Shown piece after piece: positions 1-5,396 of a DNA stretch of 5,396 bases; the stretch's first letter is position 1, and each line of letters opens with the position of its first letter. The notes beneath the pieces were generated by a model that saw only the letters and a list, made by a program, of their open reading frames with translations, did not search any database and was not told the DNA's origin. This stretch comes from CAZBBB01 sp964490005 (GTDB lineage Bacteria > Planctomycetota > B15-G4): assembly GCA_964490005.1 (NCBI GenBank), contig CAZBBB010000151.1, forward strand, positions 1-5,396. Reading direction: 5' to 3'. Both the position numbers and the translations under genes were made by a program.

Positions 1-1491
1 CAGCTCATCGCGCGCCGCGTGCGCGACGAGGGCGTCTTCTCGCGCATTCATTCGTGCAAGTCCAGCGCCGCGGAGATCGCCGGCACCGCGGGCGAGGAGC
101 TGCGCGGCATCATCCTCTCGGGCGGCCCCAACTCGGTCTACGACGCGGGCGCGCCGCAGTTCGACCGCGAGCTGCTCGACCTCGGCGAGCCGGTGCTCGG
201 CATCTGCTACGGCCTGCAGGCCGCGGTCTCGGCGCTCGGCGGCCGCGTCTCGGGCGGCCATGGTCGCGAATACGGCCGCGCGCGGCTGACCGCCGAGGGC
301 CTGCCGGGCGCGCCGCCGAACTCGATCGTCTGGATGAGCCACGGCGACCGCGTCGAGGAGCTGCCGGCCGGGTTCAAGGGGATCGCGAAGAGCGACGGCT
401 GTCCCTACGCGGCGGTCGAGGGGCTGGGCGGGCGCTTCCTCGGGCTGCAGTTCCACCCCGAGGTCACGCACACCGAAGCGGGCGCGACGATCCTGGCCGA
501 GTTCCTGCACGGGCGCTGCAAGCTCGCCCGCGCCTGGCGCATGGACGACTTCCTGCAGCAGAGCGTGGCCGATCTGCGCCGCAAGGTCGGCAAGGAGCGC
601 GTGCTGCTCGGTCTGTCGGGCGGCGTCGACAGCTCGGCCCTGGCGCTGCTGCTGCACCGCGCGCTGGGGCAGCAGCTCCACTGCGTCTTCGTCGACAACG
701 GCCTGCTGCGGCGCGGCGAGGCGCGCCAGGTCGAGGACACCTTCCGCGGCTCCTTCGGCATCTCGCTGACGGTCGTCGACGCCAGCGAGGCCTTCCTCGC
801 GGCGCTGGCCGGCGTCGAGGAGCCCGAAGAGAAGCGCCGGCGCATCGGCAGGACCTTCATCGAGGTCTTCACGCGGGCGGCGCGCTCGCTCGAGAAGCCG
901 CGCTATCTGGCCCAGGGCACGCTGTACCCCGACGTGATCGAGTCGGTCGCGGCGCACGGCGGCCCGACGCAGACGATCAAGACCCACCACAACGTCGGCG
1001 GGCTCCCGAAGGAGCTGGGTTTCGAGCTCATCGAACCCTTCCGCGACCTGTTCAAGGACGAGGTGCGCCAGATCGGTTCGCTGCTCGGCCTGCCCGAGGC
1101 CATCGTGAAGCGCCACCCCTTCCCGGGGCCGGGGCTGGCGGTGCGCTGCCCGGGCGCGGTCAGCAAGGAACGCCTCGACGTCCTGCGCGGCGCCGACGCG
1201 ATCTTCCGCGAGGAGCTCGAGCGCAGCGGCTGGATGGGCCGCACGGCGCAGGCCTTCGTCGTGCTGCTGCCGGTGCGCTCGGTGGGGGTCATGGGCGACG
1301 GGCGCACCTACGAGAACGTCGCGGCGCTGCGCTGCGTCGACACCTCCGACTTCATGACCGCCGACTGGACGCCCCTGCCGCACGAGTTTCTGGCCAAGGT
1401 CAGCAACCGCATCTGCAACGAGGTCCGGGGCATCAACCGCGTGGTCTACGACATCTCGAGCAAGCCGCCCGCCACCATCGAGTGGGAGTAG
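1..1491 (+). CDS. guaA: GMP synthase (glutamine-hydrolysing), 5'-truncated by window edge
   Basis: This enzyme converts XMP to GMP in the cytosol, using ATP and glutamine-derived ammonia, in the last step of guanine nucleotide synthesis. The frame is already coding at base 1 (QLIARRVRDEGVF), matching E. coli GuaA from about residue 21, so roughly 20 N-terminal codons lie outside; the GTG at 19 is internal, not the start. Visible are the class I glutamine amidotransferase domain with nucleophile Cys in GICYGLQ (codon 69) and His/Glu in FHPEVTH (codons 152 and 154). The ATP pyrophosphatase P-loop SGGVDSS follows (codons 206-212), then the dimerisation domain with HHNVGGLP, RHPFPGPGL and the family's terminal KPPATIEWE. 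The stop is TAG at 1489. All catalytic residues seen are intact and the inferred full length of about 515 residues is normal. It is separated from dapA by 148 bases, so it may be a separate transcription unit. Identity is near certain from motifs recalled for the family. Confidence 0.98.
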   Translation, partial: QLIARRVRDEGVFSRIHSCKSSAAEIAGTAGEELRGIILSGGPNSVYDAGAPQFDRELLDLGEPVLGICYGLQAAVSALGGRVSGGHGREYGRARLTAEGLPGAPPNSIVWMSHGDRVEELPAGFKGIAKSDGCPYAAVEGLGGRFLGLQFHPEVTHTEAGATILAEFLHGRCKLARAWRMDDFLQQSVADLRRKVGKERVLLGLSGGVDSSALALLLHRALGQQLHCVFVDNGLLRRGEARQVEDTFRGSFGISLTVVDASEAFLAALAGVEEPEEKRRRIGRTFIEVFTRAARSLEKPRYLAQGTLYPDVIESVAAHGGPTQTIKTHHNVGGLPKELGFELIEPFRDLFKDEVRQIGSLLGLPEAIVKRHPFPGPGLAVRCPGAVSKERLDVLRGADAIFREELERSGWMGRTAQAFVVLLPVRSVGVMGDGRTYENVAALRCVDTSDFMTADWTPLPHEFLAKVSNRICNEVRGINRVVYDISSKPPATIEWE

Positions 1492-1537
1492 GCGGCCCGG
1501 TGGCGCAGGGCAGCCAGGGTGCGGCCCGGCGCCCGCG

Positions 1538-1574
1538 CCGTGGCCCGGCAACGAGGTTGAAGCCCGGGCGACGG
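1538..1574 (+). other. Imperfect inverted repeat between guaA and dapA
   Basis: Bases 1538-1548 can pair with 1564-1574, giving ten base pairs and one G-G mismatch around a 15-base loop. It lies 46 bases past the guaA stop and 65 bases before dapA. There is no T-run after it, so it is not a standard intrinsic terminator. It could be a rho-assisted terminator, an RNA stabiliser or a leader structure, but GC-only stems of this kind arise easily by chance at this base composition. The rest of this gap shows two direct copies of GCGGCCCGG (1492 and 1521) and no convincing promoter. Confidence 0.25.
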
Positions 1575-1627
1575 GATGGCAGCGTTCACGGCAGGGCCGT
1601 GGCGGCGGCCTGCAGGTCGGCGATCCG

Positions 1628-1632
1628 GGAGG
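1628..1632 (+). promoter_or_regulatory. Ribosome binding site of dapA
   Basis: A GGAGG core inside GGGAGGG ends seven bases before the ATG at 1640. It is the strongest Shine-Dalgarno match in the window and fixes the dapA start. It suggests that the overlapping dap genes get most of their ribosome loading here. Confidence 0.8.
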
Positions 1633-1639
1633 GTGAGTC

Positions 1640-2674
1640 ATGCGTCAGCAGGCGAGCGAGTGGCAGGGGCTCTTCGTGGCGCTGGCGACGCCCTTCGATG
1701 AGCAGGGACAGGTTGACCTGCCGGCCTTCCGGCGCCTGGTGCGCCACGTCGTCACCGGCGGCGCCGACGTGCTCGTCGTGCTCGGTTCGACCGGCGAGGC
1801 CGCCACGCTCGAGGAGCCCGAGCGCGACGCGCTGATCACCGCGTGCCTGGCCGAGGCCGGCGGACGCGCGGTGCTCGCGGGCACCGGCCACAACGCCACC
1901 GCGCAGGCCGCGCGCTGGACGGCGCGCGCGCAGGCACTCGGCGCGCACGGCGCGCTCGTCGTCACGCCCTGGTACAACAAGCCCACCGTCGACGGCTTGG
2001 TCGCGCACTATCGCGCCGTGAGCGCCGCCGCGCCCGACCTGCCGCTCGTCGCGTACAACGTGCCCGGCCGCACGGGCCTGAACCTGACGCCGGCCGCGCT
2101 CGCGCGCCTGTGGGAGCTGGCCGACCTCGTCGCGGTCAAGGAGTCGTCGGGCAACCTCGTGCAGATCGGCGCGATCGCGCAGGCGCTGCCGCCCGGCAAG
2201 ACCCTGCTCGCCGGCGACGACAACCTGGCGCTGCCCTCGATCGCGCTCGGCGCGCGCGGGCTGGTCTCGGTCGCGGGCAACGTCGCGCCGGCCGCCTGCA
2301 AGATGCTCGTCGAGGACGCCCGCGCCGGCCGCCTCGACGAGGCGCGCGCCGCGCAGCGCCGCTTGCTGCCGCTCATGGACGCGCTGTTCCTCGAGAGCAA
2401 CCCGATCCCGCTGAAGGCCGCGCTGGCGCTGCTCGGCATCGGCACGGACGGCGTGCGTCTGCCGCTGGTGCGGGCGCAGCACGGCACGCGCCAGGCGCTG
2501 CTCGCGGCCTTCGAGTCGGCCGGCATCCTGCCGCGCACGCTCGTGGCCCGGCAGGGACTGCCGGCTCCGCGCGTGGCGTCGGTGCGACGCGTGCCGGCGG
2601 CGGCGCGCGGCGGCGGGCGCGAGGCGGGGGGCGGCGAGACGGGAGGGGCGGCCGCCGCCGACGGCGCCGCGTGA
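1640..2674 (+). CDS. dapA: 4-hydroxy-tetrahydrodipicolinate synthase with C-terminal extension
   Basis: DapA condenses pyruvate with aspartate semialdehyde, the committed step towards diaminopimelate and lysine, as a cytosolic TIM-barrel Schiff-base aldolase. Active-site residues are visible: Ser50-Thr51 in GSTGEA (E. coli has Thr-Thr, a conservative change), Tyr112 in TPWYNKP, Tyr139 and Arg144 in YNVPGRTG, and the Schiff-base Lys167 in AVKESSGN. The conserved SNPIPLKAAL segment follows at residues 253-262. The ATG at 1640 is supported by a GGAGG site and by alignment of GLFVALATPFD with family N-termini. The length of 344 residues exceeds the usual 290-300: homology with E. coli DapA ends near residue 297 (ESAGIL), and the last 47 residues are Ala/Gly/Arg-rich and probably disordered. 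Its stop overlaps the GTG start of dapD by four bases. Related lyases such as N-acetylneuraminate lyase share the fold, but the motifs and the dapD neighbour favour DapA. Confidence 0.95.
   Translation: MRQQASEWQGLFVALATPFDEQGQVDLPAFRRLVRHVVTGGADVLVVLGSTGEAATLEEPERDALITACLAEAGGRAVLAGTGHNATAQAARWTARAQALGAHGALVVTPWYNKPTVDGLVAHYRAVSAAAPDLPLVAYNVPGRTGLNLTPAALARLWELADLVAVKESSGNLVQIGAIAQALPPGKTLLAGDDNLALPSIALGARGLVSVAGNVAPAACKMLVEDARAGRLDEARAAQRRLLPLMDALFLESNPIPLKAALALLGIGTDGVRLPLVRAQHGTRQALLAAFESAGILPRTLVARQGLPAPRVASVRRVPAAARGGGREAGGGETGGAAAADGAA
2615..2648 (+). other. G-run cluster (possible G-quadruplex) in the dapA 3' end
   Basis: Four G-runs lie on the coding strand at 2615-2617, 2626-2631, 2641-2643 and 2645-2648, separated by 8, 9 and 1 bases. 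The mRNA could in principle form a long-looped G-quadruplex just before the dapD start. The last runs contain a GGGAGGGG purine stretch, but this lies 22 bases from the dapD GTG, too far for a normal ribosome binding site. Simple composition bias in the Gly/Ala/Arg tail of DapA is an equally good explanation. Confidence 0.25.
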
Positions 2675-3486
2675 ACGTCTCCGAGCTGGCCGCCTTCTAC
2701 GAGCGGCCGCCGGCGGCGCTGGCCGCCGATCCGGGCTGGGCCGGTGCGCACGGCGCGCTGCTCGAGGCGCTCGAGCGCGGAGCGGTGCGCGCCGCCGAGC
2801 GCTGCGAGAGCGGGCGCTGGGTCGCCGTGCCGTGGGTCAAGCAGGCCATCCTCACGGGCTTCCGACGCAGCGAGGTGGAAGAGTCGCCGGGCCCCTGGCC
2901 GGCGGGCATCGACAAGAGCGCCTTTCCGCCGCGCCGCCTGACGCTGGCCGACGAGGTGCGCCTCGTGCCCGGCGGCACCGCGGTGCGCCGCGGCGCGCAC
3001 CTGGGGCGCGGCGTGGTCGTCATGCCGCCGGCCTACGTGAACATCGGCGCCTGGGTCGGCGAGGGCACGATGATCGACAGCCACGCGCTGGTCGGCAGTT
3101 GCGCGCAGATCGGCGCGCGCGTGCACCTCTCGGCCGGCGCGCAGATCGGCGGCGTGCTCGAGCCGGTCGGCGCCCTGCCCGTCGTGGTCGAGGACGAGGC
3201 CTTCGTCGGCGGCCTCGTGGGCCTGTTCGAGGGCGTCGTCGTGCGTCCGCGCGCCGTGCTCGCGGCGGGCGTGATCATCACCGGTGGCACGCCGATCCAC
3301 GATCTGGTGAAGGGTACGTTGCATGCCGGCGAGGTGCCCGAGGGCGCCGTCGTCGTGCCCGGCAGTCGCCCGGCGCGCGGCGACTACGCGAAGGCGGCCG
3401 GCCTCTCGCTGGCCGCACCCGTGATCGTCAAGTACCGCGACGCGCGCACCGACGCCGCCACCGCGCTCGAGGACGCCCTGCGGTGA
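2671..3486 (+). CDS. dapD: 2,3,4,5-tetrahydropyridine-2,6-dicarboxylate N-succinyltransferase
   Basis: DapD transfers succinyl from succinyl-CoA to tetrahydrodipicolinate in the succinylase branch of diaminopimelate synthesis, acting as a cytosolic trimer. The protein has 271 residues (E. coli 274). An N-terminal helical part carries WVKQAILTGFR (residues 55-65). A left-handed beta-helix of hexapeptide repeats spans about residues 105-205, and a short C-terminal strand region contains VIVKY (251-255). Signature segments are YVNIGAWVGEGTMID, VGSCAQIG and QIGGVLEP; Asp136 and Glu187 sit where the family's proposed catalytic acids lie. The start is GTG at 2671, overlapping the dapA TGA as GTGA; it gives a family-like N-terminus and has no close Shine-Dalgarno, so initiation is probably coupled to dapA termination. 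The segment GGLVGLFEG (180-188) differs from the E. coli GARSEVVEG and recalls DapD from other phyla. An acetyltransferase (DapH) is less likely, given length and motifs. Confidence 0.95.
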   Translation: MNVSELAAFYERPPAALAADPGWAGAHGALLEALERGAVRAAERCESGRWVAVPWVKQAILTGFRRSEVEESPGPWPAGIDKSAFPPRRLTLADEVRLVPGGTAVRRGAHLGRGVVVMPPAYVNIGAWVGEGTMIDSHALVGSCAQIGARVHLSAGAQIGGVLEPVGALPVVVEDEAFVGGLVGLFEGVVVRPRAVLAAGVIITGGTPIHDLVKGTLHAGEVPEGAVVVPGSRPARGDYAKAAGLSLAAPVIVKYRDARTDAATALEDALR

Positions 3487-4769
3487 GCGGGCCGACGGCG
3501 TCGCGAACGGCCGCGGCCGGGGCGCGGCCCGATGAGACTCGTGGCGGCGCGCGCGCCGCGAGCCTCTTCGCCTTCGACGACGCGGCCTGCGAGGCGCTCG
3601 CCGCGCGGCACGGCACGCCGCTGTTCGCGTACGACGCTCGAACGGTCACTGCGCAGGACGCCGCGCTGCGGGCGGCGCTGCCCTCGCGCGCGGCGATCGC
3701 CTACGCGATGAAGGCCAATCCGCACCCCGAACTGCTGCGGTTTCTGGCCGCGCGCGGCGCCGGCATCGACTGCGCCAGCGGCGGCGAGCTGCGTGCCGGC
3801 GCCGCGGCCCTGCGCGCGGTCGGGCGCGACCCGGCCGGCACGCCCGAGGCGCCCGGCCTGCTCTACGCCGGCCCCGGCAAGCGCGACGAAGAGCTGGCCC
3901 TCGCGGTGCAGCTCGGCGCACGCGTGCAGGCCGAGGGTTGGGAGGACCTGGCGCGCCTCGACGCGCTGGGCGCGGCGCGCGTCGGCGCGCGCGCCGCACC
4001 GATCGCCGTCAACCTGCGCGTGCACCCGGCCGCCGAAATCGCCGAGTCGCGCGCGATCATCGGCGGCGGCGGCCCCTCGGCCTTCGGCGTCGACGAGGAG
4101 CAGCTTCCCGAACTGCTGACGCGTGCCCGCACCTTGCGCCATGTCGCGATCGAGGGCCTGCACGTCTTCGCTGCGAGCAATGAGCGCGACGCGGCACGCC
4201 TCGCGAAGACGCATGCGATGGTCTTCGCGCTCGCGCGCCGGCTGCGCGATGCCCACGGCCTCGACATCCGGCAGATCGATCTGGGCGGCGGGCTCGGCGT
4301 GCCCTACGCGGAGGGCGAGACGCCGCTCGATCTGGCCGCCGTCGGTCGAGCGCTCGGCGCGCTGCTCGACGAGCACCTCTGGTTCGAGGGTCTGCCGATC
4401 CTCGAACCGGGACGCTTTCTCGCGGCGAGTTGCGGCGTGTACCTCGCGCGCGTCGTGCGGCTCAAGCCGAGCCGCGGCGTGCGCTTCGCGATCCTGCAGG
4501 GCGGCATCCATCACCTGCTGCGCCCGGCGCTCATCGGCGAGCCCTTCCCGGTGCGCTGCGTGACGTCGCGCTCGGCCGAGCGCGTGCCGACGACGCTCGC
4601 CGGGCCGCTGTGCACCTCGCTCGACCGCCTCGGCACGCATGCGCTGCCGGTCGACCTGGCTCCCGGCGACCTGCTGGCCTTCGGCATGACCGGCGCCTAC
4701 GGCGCGACCGAGTCCATGCCGCGTTTCCTCAGCCATCCCGTGCCGCCCGAGATCTGGGTCGAAGGCTGA
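3483..4769 (+). CDS. Fold-type III PLP-dependent decarboxylase, DAP decarboxylase-like (possible LysA or BtrK/exosortase-associated type)
   Basis: This 428-residue cytosolic enzyme has the two-domain layout of alanine-racemase-fold decarboxylases. PLP Lys77 is in YAMKANP, followed by GIDCASGGEL (94-103), a glycine loop DLGGGLGVPY (266-275), EPGR (308-311), RPAL (347-350), the active-site Cys377 in GPLCTSLD and Tyr406 in TGAYGATES. By context after dapA-dapD it would convert meso-diaminopimelate to lysine. Several motifs depart from LysA: the CES-x-D motif reads CTSLD, so the substrate-contacting Glu is Thr378; the HIGSQ loop reads GLHVFAASN (225-233); and AGPGKRDEEL, GGGPSAFGVDEEQ and FLSHP resemble, from memory, the BtrK and exosortase-associated (TIGR03099-like) decarboxylases. 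The GTG start at 3483 overlaps the dapD stop as GTGA, has GAGGA nine bases upstream, and no later in-frame start precedes the conserved domain. The first 25 or so residues are low-complexity. The fold is certain; the substrate is not. Confidence 0.85.
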   Translation: MSGPTASRTAAAGARPDETRGGARAASLFAFDDAACEALAARHGTPLFAYDARTVTAQDAALRAALPSRAAIAYAMKANPHPELLRFLAARGAGIDCASGGELRAGAAALRAVGRDPAGTPEAPGLLYAGPGKRDEELALAVQLGARVQAEGWEDLARLDALGAARVGARAAPIAVNLRVHPAAEIAESRAIIGGGGPSAFGVDEEQLPELLTRARTLRHVAIEGLHVFAASNERDAARLAKTHAMVFALARRLRDAHGLDIRQIDLGGGLGVPYAEGETPLDLAAVGRALGALLDEHLWFEGLPILEPGRFLAASCGVYLARVVRLKPSRGVRFAILQGGIHHLLRPALIGEPFPVRCVTSRSAERVPTTLAGPLCTSLDRLGTHALPVDLAPGDLLAFGMTGAYGATESMPRFLSHPVPPEIWVEG

Positions 4770-4776
4770 CGCGGGC

Positions 4777-4795
4777 GCCTCGCGGAGGCCTCGCG
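4777..4795 (+). repeat. GCCTCGCG direct repeat with small hairpin after the decarboxylase gene
   Basis: GCCTCGCG occurs at 4777-4784 and again at 4788-4795, eleven bases apart, just after the decarboxylase stop. GCCTC and GAGGC (4777-4781 and 4785-4789) could form a five-pair stem with a three-base loop. No T-run follows, so evidence for an intrinsic terminator is weak. Confidence 0.3.
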
Positions 4796-4815
4796 AACGG
4801 GCTCGGAAGCGGCTC

Positions 4816-4853
4816 TTGACGCCTCCTTGGGTTAGGTGGATGTTAGGTATCCC
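4816..4853 (+). promoter_or_regulatory. Candidate promoter/operator with GTTAGGT repeats before the RecA-like gene
   Basis: A TTGACG element at 4816-4821 resembles a sigma70 -35 box. It is followed by a less GC-rich patch holding GTTAGGT at 4831-4837 and again at 4842-4848, four bases apart, so the repeat period is exactly 11 bases, about one helical turn. No clear -10 box stands at 16-18 bases; GATGTT at 4839 is a poor match. The arrangement is similar in form to the direct-repeat LexA box of alphaproteobacteria (GTTC-N7-GTTC), here GTTA-N7-GTTA, and sits before a gene of a type that is often SOS-regulated. The second copy also supplies the only SD-like AGG (4845-4847), six bases before the ATG. 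Repressor identity is inferred only. Confidence 0.4.
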
Positions 4854-5396
4854 ATGGGCGCGTACAAGGCGGGGTCGGCAGGAAATCTGGCGCGGGCCGT
4901 GGCCCTTGCGCAGCCGTCCGGGCCGCGCGAAAGCGGCCCGCGCCTGCCGAGCGGCTGGGCGGCGCTCGATGCGCTGCTCGGCGGAGGCTGGCCGACCGAG
5001 CTGGCCGAGATCGCGGGCCAGGGGCGCGCCAGCCTGGCGCTCGCGGCGGTGCGGCGCGCGCAGCTCGCCGGCCAGCCGGTCGCGTGGGTCGACGGCACGG
5101 GGTGCTTCTGTCCCGCGACGGCCGAGGTCGACCTCGGCGCGCTCACGCTGCTGCGTCCGCCCGTCGAGCGCGGCGCGCGCGCGGCGCTGCTGGCCGCCGA
5201 CCTGCTGCTGCGCAGCCGCGCCTTCGGGCTGCTCGTGCTCGACCCGGGGACGGCGGGCGCGCGGCGCGCGCCGACGCTCGCGTCGTGGTTCCGGCTCGCG
5301 CGCCAGGCGGGCGAGGCGCGCACGGTGACGCTGCTGCTCGGCGCCGGGGCCGGGCACGTCGCGCTGGCCGGCTCGGCCGCGGCGCTCACGCTGCGC
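4854..5396 (+). CDS. RecA-fold protein with degenerate P-loop, ImuA-like, 3'-truncated by window edge
   Basis: An open frame from ATG 4854 runs without a stop to the window end (181 codons). Residues 31-46 (LPSGWAALDALLGGGW) resemble the RecA/ImuA opening, where an aldolase-like 'TG-x-x-x-LD' segment precedes the ATP site. The expected Walker A region reads EIAGQGRASLAL (52-63) and lacks the Lys-Thr/Ser of a working P-loop. AWVDGTG (77-83) matches the RecA strand before its catalytic Glu, and FGLLVLDPG (124-132) matches Walker B. ImuA proteins, known from imuA-imuB-dnaE2 mutagenesis cassettes, are RecA paralogues with similarly altered ATP sites, so ImuA is the best guess; another RecA/RadA-like paralogue is possible. 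C84 and C86 form an unusual CxC. The upstream ATG is preferred over an in-frame GTG at 4836, since a TAG lies at 4833. An 84-base gap and its own candidate operator suggest separate transcription from the dap genes. Confidence 0.65.
   Translation, partial: MGAYKAGSAGNLARAVALAQPSGPRESGPRLPSGWAALDALLGGGWPTELAEIAGQGRASLALAAVRRAQLAGQPVAWVDGTGCFCPATAEVDLGALTLLRPPVERGARAALLAADLLLRSRAFGLLVLDPGTAGARRAPTLASWFRLARQAGEARTVTLLLGAGAGHVALAGSAAALTLR

Noticed and set aside
19..21. GTG at 19 as the guaA start
   Set aside because: The six codons before it (QLIARR) match conserved GuaA sequence, so the true start is upstream of the window.
1557..1585. TTGAAG at 1557 as a -35 box for a dapA promoter
   Set aside because: The hexamer at the right spacing (CAGCGT) matches the -10 consensus at only two positions.
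54..1835. A 593-codon plus-strand frame overlapping guaA and the start of dapA
   Set aside because: Its product is almost only Arg, Ala, Gly and Pro with no family resemblance; guaA in the other frame has every expected motif.
2601..2670. Frameshift at the end of dapA explaining its long tail
   Set aside because: No shift restores recognisable DapA sequence; homology is already complete before the tail, and the frame ends precisely at the dapD start.
2008..3324. Long minus-strand frame opposite dapA and dapD
   Set aside because: Low-complexity composition mirroring the real genes on the other strand; no plausible start signal or domain.
4816..5328. Plus-strand frame of 170 codons overlapping the RecA-like gene
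   Set aside because: Its product is Arg/Ala/Ser-rich without motifs, whereas the frame from 4854 shows RecA-fold features.
3384..5357. A 657-codon open frame on the minus strand
   Set aside because: It runs antisense to the decarboxylase and RecA-like genes, is Arg/Ala-rich without recognisable motifs, and is expected where third codon positions are nearly all G or C.

Overview
The window is gene-dense chromosomal DNA of very high G+C content (about three quarters by eye). Third codon positions are almost always G or C, which explains the many long open frames in unused phases and on the minus strand. No mobile element, CRISPR array, tRNA or rRNA is visible. The composition and gene set suggest a free-living, high-GC bacterium of proteobacterial type, such as a GC-rich beta- or delta-proteobacterium/Myxococcota. 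The lineage is an inference and cannot be fixed from this window.

Layout, all on the plus strand: (1) positions 1-1491, guaA for GMP synthase, lacking only about its first 20 codons; (2) a 148-base gap with a possible imperfect hairpin and a strong ribosome binding site; (3) dapA (1640-2674), dapD (2671-3486) and a fold-type III PLP-dependent decarboxylase (3483-4769), joined by two identical four-base GTGA start/stop overlaps, so almost certainly one translationally coupled operon; (4) an 84-base gap that ends in a less GC-rich patch with two GTTAGGT repeats exactly 11 bases apart; (5) from 4854 to the window end, the N-terminal 181 codons of a RecA-fold protein with a degenerate P-loop. It most resembles the ImuA-type RecA paralogues that accompany error-prone polymerase genes.

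DapA makes the first committed intermediate of the diaminopimelate/lysine pathway and DapD makes the N-succinylated intermediate. By position the third gene would be lysA (diaminopimelate decarboxylase). Its motifs, however, fit better with the BtrK/exosortase-associated branch of type III decarboxylases: the acidic residue after the catalytic cysteine is Thr, and the usual HIGS-type loop is replaced. It may be a divergent LysA or an enzyme with a different substrate. dapB, dapC and dapE are not in the window. No complete novel system is evident. The points most worth checking are the decarboxylase, the repeat pair before the RecA-like gene, and the DapA tail that overlaps the translation start of dapD.
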